Below are positions 17,276 to 25,689 of a stretch of 64,000 nucleotides of DNA, piece after piece (the stretch's first letter is position 1; the number at the start of each line of letters is the position of its first letter). The translations under genes and the position numbers were made by a program. The notes under the pieces were generated by a model. That model saw only the letters and a program-made list of their open reading frames with translations, did not search any database and was not told where the DNA came from. Source of the stretch: Nostoc sp. CENA543 (GTDB taxonomy: Bacteria; Cyanobacteriota; Cyanobacteriia; Cyanobacteriales; Nostocaceae); NCBI RefSeq assembly GCF_002896875.1, contig NZ_CP023278.1, positions 6,702,501 to 6,766,500 on the forward strand. The letters are read 5' to 3'.

Positions 17276-18361
17276 TTAAGACTTGTAGTAGTCCACTCCC
17301 TTATTCACAAATTGTAAAGTAAACGCTTCTTGGTAGTTAATACTGTTATCAAAAACCCCTGTTTTGACTAAATTGTCATAGAAAGATTGCCAGCGTTCTT
17401 GAGTCATAGCACCAATACCCAATTGTTGAGCATCTCCGCCGGTGACGATGCCATTTTCTTTTAACTTCTCCAGGGTAAAGCTAATTTGCTCATCAGACAT
17501 ATTGGGATTATCTTTTTTAATCAGGTTATTCCCTGGGACTGGATCTTGTAGATAGCTATACCAACCTTTAATAGAAGCATCAACAAACCTCTGCACTAAA
17601 TCGGCATTAACTTCTACAAGTTTTTTAGTGGTTTCAATAGTGAAGCTATAGGCGTTGTAACCATAATCTGCCAAGAGGAGAACTGTAGGATCAAATCCCC
17701 CTTTTTTCTTAATCTCGAAAGGTTCAGCTGTCAGCAAACCTTGTTGAATAATATTTTTATCTTGTAAAAAGGGTTGCACATCAAAATTGTAGGGGCGTTT
17801 TTGGTCGTCGGTAAAACCATACTTGGCTTTTAAAAATGGCCAGTATGTAGCTTCCCCACCAGAACCGACTAGAATTGGTTTCCCTTTGAGTTTTTCTAGG
17901 GAGTCGTTACCCGTACCAGGATGAGCAATTAATACTTGGGGGTCTCTTTGGAAAATCGAAGCGATGGTAATCATAGGAACACCATCTTTCAATGCTCCAA
18001 TGGCATCACCACTATGTCCCATAATCAAATCAACAGACCCACCCATCAATAATAATGTGTAATTACCTCTAGGCCCACCTGGTTTAATGGTGACATCCAA
18101 ACCATGATCCCGATAAATACCGGTGGCGACAGCTTGGTAAAAACCACCATACTCAGCCTCTGCTACCCAGTGCAGACTAAAGGTCACTTTGTCTAGTTGT
18201 CCGGTATTTCTCGGACGGAATGTGGTATTTACGGAGGGACTTTTGCCACCATTTGTACAGGCTGCCAGGATACCACTACCGGTGGCTATGGAACTATATT
18301 TAAGAAATTTGCGGCGATTTATCTTAGATACACCATGTAATAATTTATCAGCTTTACTCAT
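17276..18361 (-). CDS. NMT1/THI5-like ABC substrate-binding lipoprotein
   Basis: The 361-aa binding protein has a twin-arginine-like N-terminus (NRRKFLKYSS) and a lipobox ending in LAAC (about residue 35), so it is exported and probably lipid-anchored. The body matches the NMT1/THI5-like periplasmic binding fold ('KVTFSLHWVAEAEYGGFYQAVATGIYRDHGLDVTI', 'GDAIGALKDGVP'), used for pyrimidine precursors, riboflavin, sulfonates and related ligands. It heads the importer operon. A close paralogue lies 2.2 kb upstream across the kinase gene (20556-21623). I see no TPP riboswitch in the leader, so a thiamine-precursor role is not supported. Confidence 0.9.
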   Translation of the reverse strand: MSKADKLLHGVSKINRRKFLKYSSIATGSGILAACTNGGKSPSVNTTFRPRNTGQLDKVTFSLHWVAEAEYGGFYQAVATGIYRDHGLDVTIKPGGPRGNYTLLLMGGSVDLIMGHSGDAIGALKDGVPMITIASIFQRDPQVLIAHPGTGNDSLEKLKGKPILVGSGGEATYWPFLKAKYGFTDDQKRPYNFDVQPFLQDKNIIQQGLLTAEPFEIKKKGGFDPTVLLLADYGYNAYSFTIETTKKLVEVNADLVQRFVDASIKGWYSYLQDPVPGNNLIKKDNPNMSDEQISFTLEKLKENGIVTGGDAQQLGIGAMTQERWQSFYDNLVKTGVFDNSINYQEAFTLQFVNKGVDYYKS

Positions 18362-18549
18362 CTTATGCCTCTCATGTTGGCAAAATTAAAGTATTTAAAG
18401 ATACTCAATACTATTGAAAGATGATAGTATAAGATATTCATAAATTCCCAAGCTGAATCGCCATAGTGGGCTAAGATGGTAGTTAATTTACAGGAAATAT
18501 TATCATCTAATCATCTGGAAATAATATAAAAAATTCTTTTATAAAAACG

Positions 18550-20559
18550 ATGATTCTCTGTATTAATCCCCAATGCCCAAACCCTCAAAATAATAACCAT
18601 GCTTTATTTTGTCAAAGTTGTGGTTCAGAATTGTTGCTGGAAGGTCGCTATCAGGTAACTGGTTTTTTAGGTGGTGGCGGTTTTGGTAAGACTTATGAAG
18701 TGGTAGAACGCAATGGCGCAAAAAAGGTGCTGAAGATATTGTTAAATCCTCACCCTAAAGCCATATCACTCTTTCAAAAAGAAGGACAAGTATTAAGTCA
18801 GTTAGATTGTCCAGGTATACCCAAGGGGGATAAATATTTCACTTTTTTACCAAACAATGCTCAAGAAAGTTTAAATTGTCTGGTAATGGAGAAAATTGAA
18901 GGGCTAAATCTTGAGCAGTATATGTATCAACGCCAAAGTCGGCCTATCAATCAAGACTTAGCTTTGGAATGGTTACAGCAGTTATTTAATATTCTGCATG
19001 AAGTCCACGGACAAAACTTTTTTCATCGGGATATTAAGCCATCTAATATTATGCTCAGGGCAGATGGTCAGTTAGTATTAATTGACTTTGGTGCAGCGAG
19101 AGAAGTTACCCAAACCTACGTAATTAAACAAGCCGCAGGTCAGGTTACGGGGATTAATTCTCCAGGGTTTACGCCGCCAGAACAACTCAATGGTCAAGCT
19201 GTCGTTACATCGGATTTTTTTGCGATAGGGAGAACTTTTGTTTATTTACTCACTGGTAAATTTCCCAATGACCAAGATATTTATGATCCCAATAAAGATG
19301 AAATAAACTGGCGTAATTATGCCACAGATGTTTCCCCTGGTTTGGCAACTTTAATTGATGAATTAATGCGGCGATCGCCTGGACAACGTCCACAGAATAC
19401 AGGTGTAATTCTCCGTCGTTTGGCAGACATTGAACGGGAAATTAAACGACAAAGTAAACGCAATTCTGGACAAAATTTCTTCAAACCATCGCTCCTGAAT
19501 AACAGAAATAGCGGCGGTTTGTGGAGTGGGCAAAATTTGCCAAACCTACCACTGAAAACTATCAGCTTAATTGTTGTCTTGGGATTAATTTTACCAGGAA
19601 TTCTTTATTTTTGGCGAGAGGATTTATTATCTTTAGTAGGGGCGAATCCTGCCGAATCATGGGCGAAAAAAATCGCTTTAAGCGAAACTCTAACTGGTCA
19701 CTCGGAAGCTATTGCTTCCGTGGCTATCACCCCAGATGGACAAACTATTGCAAGCGGTAGCCATGACAAAACTATTAAATTATGGAATGCTCAAACGGGA
19801 ACACTAATTCGCACTATCTATGGACATTCACTACCTGTTTTGTCATTAGCAATTAGTGAAGATGGACAAGATTTAGCAAGTGGTAGTTTGGATGAAACTA
19901 TTAAGCAGTGGAATTTGAGTAGTGGTCAAAAAATTCGCAGTTTTAAATCAAATGGTTATGTGGCATGGAATAATGCCATGAGCATTAGTCAAGACCAACA
20001 GATTCTCGCTACTGGTAGTACGGATAAAACTGTGCGGTTGTGGAATGTAACCAATGGTCAAAGAATACGCACCCTCTACGGACATACACTACCAGTATTA
20101 TCAGTGGCTTTGAGTTCCGATGGACAAACTTTAGCTAGTGGTAGTACAGATAGAACTATTCGGTTATGGAATGTAAATACCGGTCAACAACTGCAAAACC
20201 TTACAGGACATACAAGTTGGGTGACATCTTTAGCAATTAGTCCTGATAACAAAGCCTTAGTTAGTGGGAGTCTAGATAAAACAATTAAAGTGTGGAAACT
20301 GAATAATGGGGAATTGGTGCGTACCCTTACAGGACATTCCTACTCTGTATTATCCCTAGCCATCAGTCCCGATGCTCAGGTGTTAGCTAGTGGTGGTTTA
20401 GATGGAGAGATTCGCTTTTGGAATTTAGACACAGGGAAACTCATACACACCATTTCCGCCCACGATAAGCAAGTAGTTTCCCTGGGTTTTAGTAAAGATG
20501 GTAAAACCTTAGTCAGTGGTAGTGCAGATAATACCGTAAAAGTTTGGCGATCGCCCTAA
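18550..20559 (+). CDS. Ser/Thr protein kinase with N-terminal zinc ribbon and seven WD40 repeats
   Basis: The 669-aa protein is modular. Residues 1-25 form a zinc-ribbon-like CxxxxC...CxxC segment (CINPQC, CQSCG). Residues about 33-300 are a Hanks-type kinase with the glycine loop GGGGFGKTY, catalytic HRDIKPSNIM and a DFG-type LIDFGAAREV. Residues about 337-355 form one membrane helix (ISLIVVLGLILPGILYFW). The outside or periplasmic part has seven WD40 units (starting LTGHSEAIASVAITPDGQ and ending ADNTVKVW), enough for one closed propeller. This is the classic cyanobacterial signalling architecture: a sensor or scaffold propeller linked through the membrane to a kinase. It is divergent from the importer operon and convergent with the second binding protein, overlapping it by four bases. 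Confidence 0.93.
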   Translation: MILCINPQCPNPQNNNHALFCQSCGSELLLEGRYQVTGFLGGGGFGKTYEVVERNGAKKVLKILLNPHPKAISLFQKEGQVLSQLDCPGIPKGDKYFTFLPNNAQESLNCLVMEKIEGLNLEQYMYQRQSRPINQDLALEWLQQLFNILHEVHGQNFFHRDIKPSNIMLRADGQLVLIDFGAAREVTQTYVIKQAAGQVTGINSPGFTPPEQLNGQAVVTSDFFAIGRTFVYLLTGKFPNDQDIYDPNKDEINWRNYATDVSPGLATLIDELMRRSPGQRPQNTGVILRRLADIEREIKRQSKRNSGQNFFKPSLLNNRNSGGLWSGQNLPNLPLKTISLIVVLGLILPGILYFWREDLLSLVGANPAESWAKKIALSETLTGHSEAIASVAITPDGQTIASGSHDKTIKLWNAQTGTLIRTIYGHSLPVLSLAISEDGQDLASGSLDETIKQWNLSSGQKIRSFKSNGYVAWNNAMSISQDQQILATGSTDKTVRLWNVTNGQRIRTLYGHTLPVLSVALSSDGQTLASGSTDRTIRLWNVNTGQQLQNLTGHTSWVTSLAISPDNKALVSGSLDKTIKVWKLNNGELVRTLTGHSYSVLSLAISPDAQVLASGGLDGEIRFWNLDTGKLIHTISAHDKQVVSLGFSKDGKTLVSGSADNTVKVWRSP

Positions 20560-21623
20560 CTTTTTTGATAGTATTCCACACCTTTATTGATAAATTGTAA
20601 GGTAAAACCGTCTTGATATTTGAGATTCGGCTGATACAGACCTACACTCACCATACTCTCAAATAGCGATCGCCATTTTTCCTCAGTCATCGAACCAATA
20701 CCCTGCTGTTGGGCTGTTCCTGAAATAATAATTCCGTATTCTTGCAGTTTTTGCAGACCGTAGGCAAGTTGTGCATCGGTCATTTCAGGATTATCTTGTT
20801 TAATTAGTTGATTTCCTGGTTGGGGATTTTCTAGATAGCTGTACCACCCTTTAATAGAAGCATCAACAAATCTCTGCACTAAATCTGGCTTGTTTTTAAC
20901 TATTTCTTTCGTAGTTTCAATAGTCGTGGTGTAGTTGGGATAACCATAATCTGCGATTAAAAATACTTGCGGTTTAAACCCACCTTGCTTTTCAATCGCA
21001 AAGGGTTCAGAGGTGATATAACCTTGCTGTGCAGAAGTTTTGTCTGTTAAGAAAGGCGCAGGGTTAAAGTTGTAGGGGCGTTTCTGGTCATCAGTAAAAC
21101 CAAACTTAGCTTTTAATAATGGCCAGAAAGTCACATTTGCACCCGCAGAGATATACATGGGTCTACCTTTGAGATCAGCTAAGGTTTTGACTCCTGTATT
21201 GGGATGTACAATAATACACTGCGGGTCTTTTTGAAAGATAGCGGCGACGCTAATTGTCGGTATTGCTTGGGCGACTGCATTAAAAGCGTCAATCCCGTTG
21301 CCCATGAAGAAATCTACCACACCACCCGTCAACAGTTGCGCGCCACTGGGTACTTGTGGCCCACCCATTTTAATAGTGACATCTAAGCCGTGTTGCTTGT
21401 AGATTCCTGTGGCGATCGCTTGATAAAATCCTCCGTGTTCGGCTTGGGCTAACCAATTAGTCCCGAAGGTGACTTTATCTAACCCAGAACTAGAGGTAGT
21501 TGCTTGGTTTTGCTTGGTACAAGCAGAGATAACACTGCTACCAACAAAAATTGCACCATACTGAAGGAATCGACGGCGACTTAGATAAGGAATAGCGGCT
21601 GACGCAGGTGAAAACCAGTTCAT
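20556..21623 (-). CDS. Second NMT1/THI5-like substrate-binding protein (paralogue)
   Basis: From ATG 21623 the protein is 355 aa with a twin-arginine-type SRRRFLQYGA and a lipobox-like VISAC. It is strongly similar to the 17276-18361 protein: shared 'LVQRFVDASIKGWYSYL' and 'FTLQF.NKGV.YY' segments run through the whole C-terminal half. It has no adjacent ATPase or permease, so it may feed the operon's transporter with a different ligand. A GTG at 21662 could extend it by 13 residues. Its 3' end overlaps the convergent kinase gene by four bases. Confidence 0.88.
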   Translation of the reverse strand: MNWFSPASAAIPYLSRRRFLQYGAIFVGSSVISACTKQNQATTSSSGLDKVTFGTNWLAQAEHGGFYQAIATGIYKQHGLDVTIKMGGPQVPSGAQLLTGGVVDFFMGNGIDAFNAVAQAIPTISVAAIFQKDPQCIIVHPNTGVKTLADLKGRPMYISAGANVTFWPLLKAKFGFTDDQKRPYNFNPAPFLTDKTSAQQGYITSEPFAIEKQGGFKPQVFLIADYGYPNYTTTIETTKEIVKNKPDLVQRFVDASIKGWYSYLENPQPGNQLIKQDNPEMTDAQLAYGLQKLQEYGIIISGTAQQQGIGSMTEEKWRSLFESMVSVGLYQPNLKYQDGFTLQFINKGVEYYQKS

Positions 21624-21688
21624 ACAAAGATAGAATGTCTCCTGAGTATTGCGGAGAAACACTACTTACGTGTTTTCCTCGAAGCTGT

Positions 21689-22159
21689 TTAGCTAAGTCT
21701 CAGTGTACATTCTAAAATTAGTTTTTGATTCACCAAAGAGTAGGGTTGAATTTCCAAAGCGCGTTTAAAAGATTTGATAGCTTTGCTGTATTGTCCTAGC
21801 GCGGCGTAACACAAACCCATCCCATGTAACGCGCCAAAATGTACAGAGTTGATTTGAATCACCATTTGACAGTCAGCTAGGGACTTACGATAATCGCCGA
21901 TACTGTAGTAGAGGAAAGCGCGACGATTCCAAGCCTCAGCAAAATCAGGCTGTTCTTTGATGAGTTCTGTGAGAGTTGCTTCTGCTTGCGTAATTTCCCC
22001 AGCATCTAGCAATTTTTGACTTTGATCGATTTTTTCCAAGCCGTAAACTCCCTTTTGCTGAAACCAAATCCGCCAGAGTTTCTTTGTTGCTTGATCCCGG
22101 ACTAGAGCATCAGGATTTTTCAAATCTTCAAGTAGAGAGCTGATTGATAAAGAATCCAT
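21689..22159 (-). CDS. Tetratricopeptide repeat protein
   Basis: From ATG 22159 (MDSLSISSLL) the protein has 156 aa; a TTG at 22204 would add 15. After an N-terminal helical segment there are about three TPR units: 'QKLLDAGEITQAEATLTELIKEQPDFAEAWNRRAFLYY', 'GDYRKSLADCQMVIQINSVHFGALHGMGLCY' and 'GQYSKAIKSFKRALEIQPYSLVNQKLILE'. TPRs mediate protein-protein contacts; no partner can be named. There is no signal peptide. It lies just upstream of the second binding-protein gene on the same strand, 65 bases away, and could be cotranscribed with it. Confidence 0.8.
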   Translation of the reverse strand: MDSLSISSLLEDLKNPDALVRDQATKKLWRIWFQQKGVYGLEKIDQSQKLLDAGEITQAEATLTELIKEQPDFAEAWNRRAFLYYSIGDYRKSLADCQMVIQINSVHFGALHGMGLCYAALGQYSKAIKSFKRALEIQPYSLVNQKLILECTLRLS

Positions 22160-22640
22160 GAATTTGAGATTAGCGATATTCAGTAATTTTCTCCTTGTAC
22201 TCAAGGTATCAACTTTCGTTTCAATTTGCTTCGTTGATTTTTAAATTCCTGGTAAAAATTATCTCAGTAATATTATTGATTCAGCAATTAATCACTTTTT
22301 ATTGTATTAAGTAACACTACTAATCTGTACTTAAGTATATAAACTTATCCGCAATTATTGATGAACATACAAAAATTTTAAAAATGCCAACTAACTACCG
22401 AATTTCATGTAAAGACTTAGTAAATAATAGTTCACAAAAAAATTACAAATCTGTGGGGAGTGGGGAGTGCTGTTAGCGGTAGCGCGGCGTTTAGCCGGTG
22501 CTGAGTAAGGAGTAAGGGGTAATAAGTAATAAGTAATAAGTAATGAGTAATGAGTAATGAGTGTTGTTAGCGGTAGTGTGGCGTTTAGCCGATTTTGAAA
22601 TGAGAAGTAAATTCTACCTTGTCTACCTTGTCTACCTTGT
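22160..22640. other. Repeat-rich spacer upstream of the TPR gene
   Basis: No gene is visible in these 481 bases. The left half is AT-rich and likely carries the TPR promoter. The right half is a mosaic of repeats: two TGTTAGCGGTAGCGCGGCG-type units (22471-22506 and a decayed one at 22565-22591), AATAAGT/AATGAGT heptamers between them (22518-22562), and CTACCTTGT nonamers (22613-22645) that run into the stop codon of the next gene. Confidence 0.8.
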
Positions 22641-22645
22641 CTACC
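22471..22645. repeat. Mosaic of TGTTAGCGG repeat, TAATGAG heptamers and CTACCTTGT nonamers
   Basis: Three repeat types are joined end to end. The CTACCTTGT unit recurs at 31794-31811 and 55166-55190, and the TGTTAGCGG unit at 9607-9689 and 34907-34936. Confidence 0.85.
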
Positions 22646-23546
22646 GTTTTGGTGTGTCGGAAATACCTAAACTTTGCGGAGGTTTGGACTTACCTGCTAA
22701 TCCGAGTAGGGCGAATAAAGCGATCGCATACGGTAACATAACTAAAAATTGATAGGGAATATTCGCCCCTAAAGCTTGGATACGTAACTGCAAAGCTTCC
22801 GTCGCCCCAAATAATAAACAAGCCAAGGTACTACCAATAGGATGCCATCTCCCAAAAATTAAAGCCGCGATCGCAATAAATCCTTTACCTGCACTCATCC
22901 CTTCTGTAAAGAACATAATCTGCACTAAAGCTAAATAGGCACCGCCCAAACTCGCAAGAGAACCACTCAGCATCACCGCTAAATACCGCACTTTCTTAAC
23001 CGACACCCCAGCCGTAGCCGCCGCTTGGGGATATTCCCCCACAGCCCGTAAAGTCAGCCCGAAGCTAGTGTGAAATAAAATATATAAACTGGCGATAACC
23101 AAAGCCAACAATAAATAGACGAAGATATCTTGCTGGAAAAATACCCCCAGTATAGGTAGATTAGCTAAACCAGGAATAATGATTGGCTCAATTCCTGGTA
23201 ATCGCTGTGTACTAGCACCATGAAACACCAATCTCGCCAAAAAAGCAGTCAACCCCGCCGCCACCAAATTAATCGCCAAGCCCGAAACCAACTGATTAAC
23301 GTATAAACTCACACACAAAAAAGCGTGCAGCAATCCCACCAAAGCCCCAGCTATCAAAGCAGCCAACATACCAAGCCAAGGATTACCAGTATAAAAAGTA
23401 ATTGCTGTACCAGTAAAAGACCCAGTTAAAAGCATCCCCTCCAAAGCAATATTCAGAACGCCAGAACGTTCAGAATACATTCCCCCAAGGGCAGCAAACG
23501 CCAAAGGGACAGCTAAACGCAAGCTAGCAATTAGGTAGTCATTCAT
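22641..23546 (-). CDS. Nucleoside-type ABC transporter permease (NupQ/YufQ-like)
   Basis: This 301-aa permease has about eight to nine hydrophobic segments and belongs to the BPD_transp_2 family used by BmpA-type nucleoside importers. Typical stretches are 'PLAFAALGGMYSERSGVLNIALEGMLL' at the start and 'GKGFIAIAALIFGRWHPIGSTLACLLFG' later. It follows the partner permease at 23630-24655 on the same strand, with an 83-base repeat spacer. The usual BMP lipoprotein and double ATPase are not adjacent. Its stop codon is formed at the edge of the CTACCTTGT repeat. Confidence 0.88.
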   Translation of the reverse strand: MNDYLIASLRLAVPLAFAALGGMYSERSGVLNIALEGMLLTGSFTGTAITFYTGNPWLGMLAALIAGALVGLLHAFLCVSLYVNQLVSGLAINLVAAGLTAFLARLVFHGASTQRLPGIEPIIIPGLANLPILGVFFQQDIFVYLLLALVIASLYILFHTSFGLTLRAVGEYPQAAATAGVSVKKVRYLAVMLSGSLASLGGAYLALVQIMFFTEGMSAGKGFIAIAALIFGRWHPIGSTLACLLFGATEALQLRIQALGANIPYQFLVMLPYAIALFALLGLAGKSKPPQSLGISDTPKR

Positions 23547-23636
23547 TAGTCATTAGTCATTAGTCATTAGTCATTAGTCAGCACTCATTACTTATTACTC
23601 ATTACTTATTACTCATTACTCATTACTTATTACTCT
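23543..23636. repeat. (ATTAGTC)n and (ATTACTC/ATTACTT)n heptamer STRRs
   Basis: About five CATTAGT units are followed by about ten heptamers of the CATTACT/TATTACT type. Together they fill the whole spacer between the two permease genes and touch the start codon of one and the stop region of the other. Confidence 0.92.
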
Positions 23637-24655
23637 CTCTGCCTCTTGCCCTCCACAGCAAGACTGATGGCAATAAATAATACAGTCAAACCCTGGATGG
23701 CGTAAACTACGGTGACGGGAACGCCTGCGCTGCGTTGCATGACGTTGGCACCACTACGCAAGGCGGCGAAAAATAGGGAAGTCAAAATTACACCGCCGAT
23801 GCTACCACGACTTAAAAAAGCGATCGCAATGGCATCAAATCCATAACCAGGGGACACTTGTTCAAATAAACGATACTTTGACCCCATCACTTCTGATGCA
23901 CCCGCTAAACCGGCTAACCCTCCCGCTACAGCCATCACTAGCATAATCGTGCGTTCTACGGAAATATGGGCGTAACGGGCGGCTGTGGGGTTAAATCCGA
24001 CGGCGGTAATTTGGTATCCTAGAGGCGATCGCACTAACAAAACCCACAATATCCCCGCTACGATGACGGCTAAAATAATCCCGGCATGGGCTAGACTCTG
24101 GGGTAAGATAATCGGCAATTGGGCAGATTTAGCAATCAATGGGGAATAAGGACTAGGTGCAGCAGGTGCTTTTAAGGGGTTCTGTACTAAGTAACTCACC
24201 AAATTGATGGCAATGTAATTTAATAGCAGCGTCGTGATTACTTCATTGACTCCCCTAACTGCTTTGAGATAACCAGGAATTGCACCCCAAATTGCCCCAA
24301 AGAGAAATCCGACGCACAAAGCTAGAGGAATGTGAATCAATGCTGGGATTCCTTGTACATATAACCCTACTAAAGTGCTACCCAACGCACCCAGATAAAT
24401 TTGCCCTTCCCCGCCAATATTAAATTGACCAGCTTTAAGAGCAACTAACACCCCTAAACTAGTCAAGAGTAGGGGTGTCATTTTAGTGAGAGTATTACCA
24501 AATCCGAAATAGTTAAAACAGGATTCTTGTAATAAAGCTGTGTACGCCGTGAGAGGATTTGCCCCAGCCAACAATATGAGAATAGCTCCAACCATCAGAG
24601 ATGCTGCGATCGCTATCAGGGGAGATAATATAGGTTTTAGATATTTTTCATTCAT
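23630..24655 (-). CDS. Nucleoside-type ABC transporter permease (NupP/YufP-like)
   Basis: This 341-aa integral membrane protein is the second BPD_transp_2 permease. It has the family's 'LTKMTPLLLTSLGVLVALKAGQFNIGGEGQIYLGA' and 'LKAVRGVNEVITTLLLNYIAINLVSYLVQ' segments. I chose ATG 24655 (MNEKYLKPIL), preceded by AGGGGTGG; a GTG at 24661 would add two residues. With the 301-aa partner it should form the heterodimeric channel of a nucleoside or related base importer. Confidence 0.88.
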   Translation of the reverse strand: MNEKYLKPILSPLIAIAASLMVGAILILLAGANPLTAYTALLQESCFNYFGFGNTLTKMTPLLLTSLGVLVALKAGQFNIGGEGQIYLGALGSTLVGLYVQGIPALIHIPLALCVGFLFGAIWGAIPGYLKAVRGVNEVITTLLLNYIAINLVSYLVQNPLKAPAAPSPYSPLIAKSAQLPIILPQSLAHAGIILAVIVAGILWVLLVRSPLGYQITAVGFNPTAARYAHISVERTIMLVMAVAGGLAGLAGASEVMGSKYRLFEQVSPGYGFDAIAIAFLSRGSIGGVILTSLFFAALRSGANVMQRSAGVPVTVVYAIQGLTVLFIAISLAVEGKRQRE

Positions 24656-24720
24656 TACCACCCCTATCAGTTATCAGGTCTATGGTGTGGATTTATAGCA
24701 CACCAACATTCGCACTATTC

Positions 24721-24744
24721 CCAATGCCCAATGCCCAATGCCCA
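24721..24744. repeat. (CCAATGC)n heptamer STRR
   Basis: Three and a half CCAATGC units directly abut the stop codon of the serine hydrolase gene. Confidence 0.85.
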
Positions 24745-25683
24745 TTAAAGACGACTAACAGCTTCAGCAATTAACTGAGAGACAAAGGGTAAAATGGCGC
24801 GGTTGGTGGCTTGTTCTTTGCCTTCAGTAAACACTACTAATAAATATGGGCGTTGGTCTAATAACTCAATGTAGGCGGCATCATGACGCACTTGACTTGT
24901 CCAACCAGCTTTTGACCAGATTTGACTATTGGGGGGAAGTCCACCACCCAGAAAACCTGTTACTTGGTCTTCCTCAACATCTTTGGGTAAATCATCGGGG
25001 TTAATGCTGCGTTTAAGTAAAGCCATCATATTTTGCGATCGCTCACTAGAAACCGCCACGCCTCCCACAATACTATGTAAAAGACGAGCGATCGCATTTG
25101 TGGTTAACATATTACGATTTTCAAACATCTCCCCATAAAAAGCCCTTTCTCTGCCATAAGGGCCATCACCCCAAGTTTTTTGACAAACATTAATACTTGC
25201 CATCTCCTCCCATCCCAAAGATTGAAAGTAGCGATTGACAAAATTACGTTGCTGTTTCCAAGTTTCAAAGGGGCCTGGGGATAACTCCGGGCCTGATGTC
25301 GTCCCTGTCAAAATATCGACAATCAAACTGGTAGCATCATTGCTAGAATCAACAATCATATCGCGCAAAGCCCGATCCAATTCTTTGGATGGCTGAGTCA
25401 TCCCTTTTTCTAGCCATTCGTTAGCTGCTACCAAATAAAACAGCTTAACCACACTCGCCGGATAAATCCGTTCTGCACCACGATAATTAAAACCACGTAC
25501 AGGATGATGCCAAAAAGCATCAGGAGTTAACGCCCCACCAGTATTAACTGGCACAGGCGGATCATAAACAATCCAAGTCAACGCTATTTGATTACGGGCT
25601 AAAGAGGGAAATTTAGACCAAGTAGCCTCTAAAACGCTATTACCCAGATTTTCTAGTTGTTCATCTTTGCTAAAAAAAACCAT
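24745..25683 (-). CDS. Class A beta-lactamase-like serine hydrolase
   Basis: From ATG 25683 (MVFFSKDEQ) the protein is 312 aa. It has the penicilloyl-serine transferase motifs: S77-V-V-K80 (SxxK, nucleophile and base), SSN at 113-115 (SxN-like) and a degenerate KTG region (SKAGWTS). No signal peptide is visible, which is unusual for a beta-lactamase, so it may act on murein-derived or other substrates inside the cell. A TTG at 25713 could extend the frame. The start codon is only six bases from the start codon of the divergent murein endopeptidase, suggesting linked roles in cell-wall turnover. Confidence 0.8.
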   Translation of the reverse strand: MVFFSKDEQLENLGNSVLEATWSKFPSLARNQIALTWIVYDPPVPVNTGGALTPDAFWHHPVRGFNYRGAERIYPASVVKLFYLVAANEWLEKGMTQPSKELDRALRDMIVDSSNDATSLIVDILTGTTSGPELSPGPFETWKQQRNFVNRYFQSLGWEEMASINVCQKTWGDGPYGRERAFYGEMFENRNMLTTNAIARLLHSIVGGVAVSSERSQNMMALLKRSINPDDLPKDVEEDQVTGFLGGGLPPNSQIWSKAGWTSQVRHDAAYIELLDQRPYLLVVFTEGKEQATNRAILPFVSQLIAEAVSRL

Positions 25684-25689
25684 TGCAGA

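Noticed and set aside
18362-18549. TPP riboswitch ahead of the NMT1/THI5-like binding protein
   Set aside because: The conserved CTGAGA-type core is not present, so the thiamine-precursor assignment (ThiXYZ) is left open.
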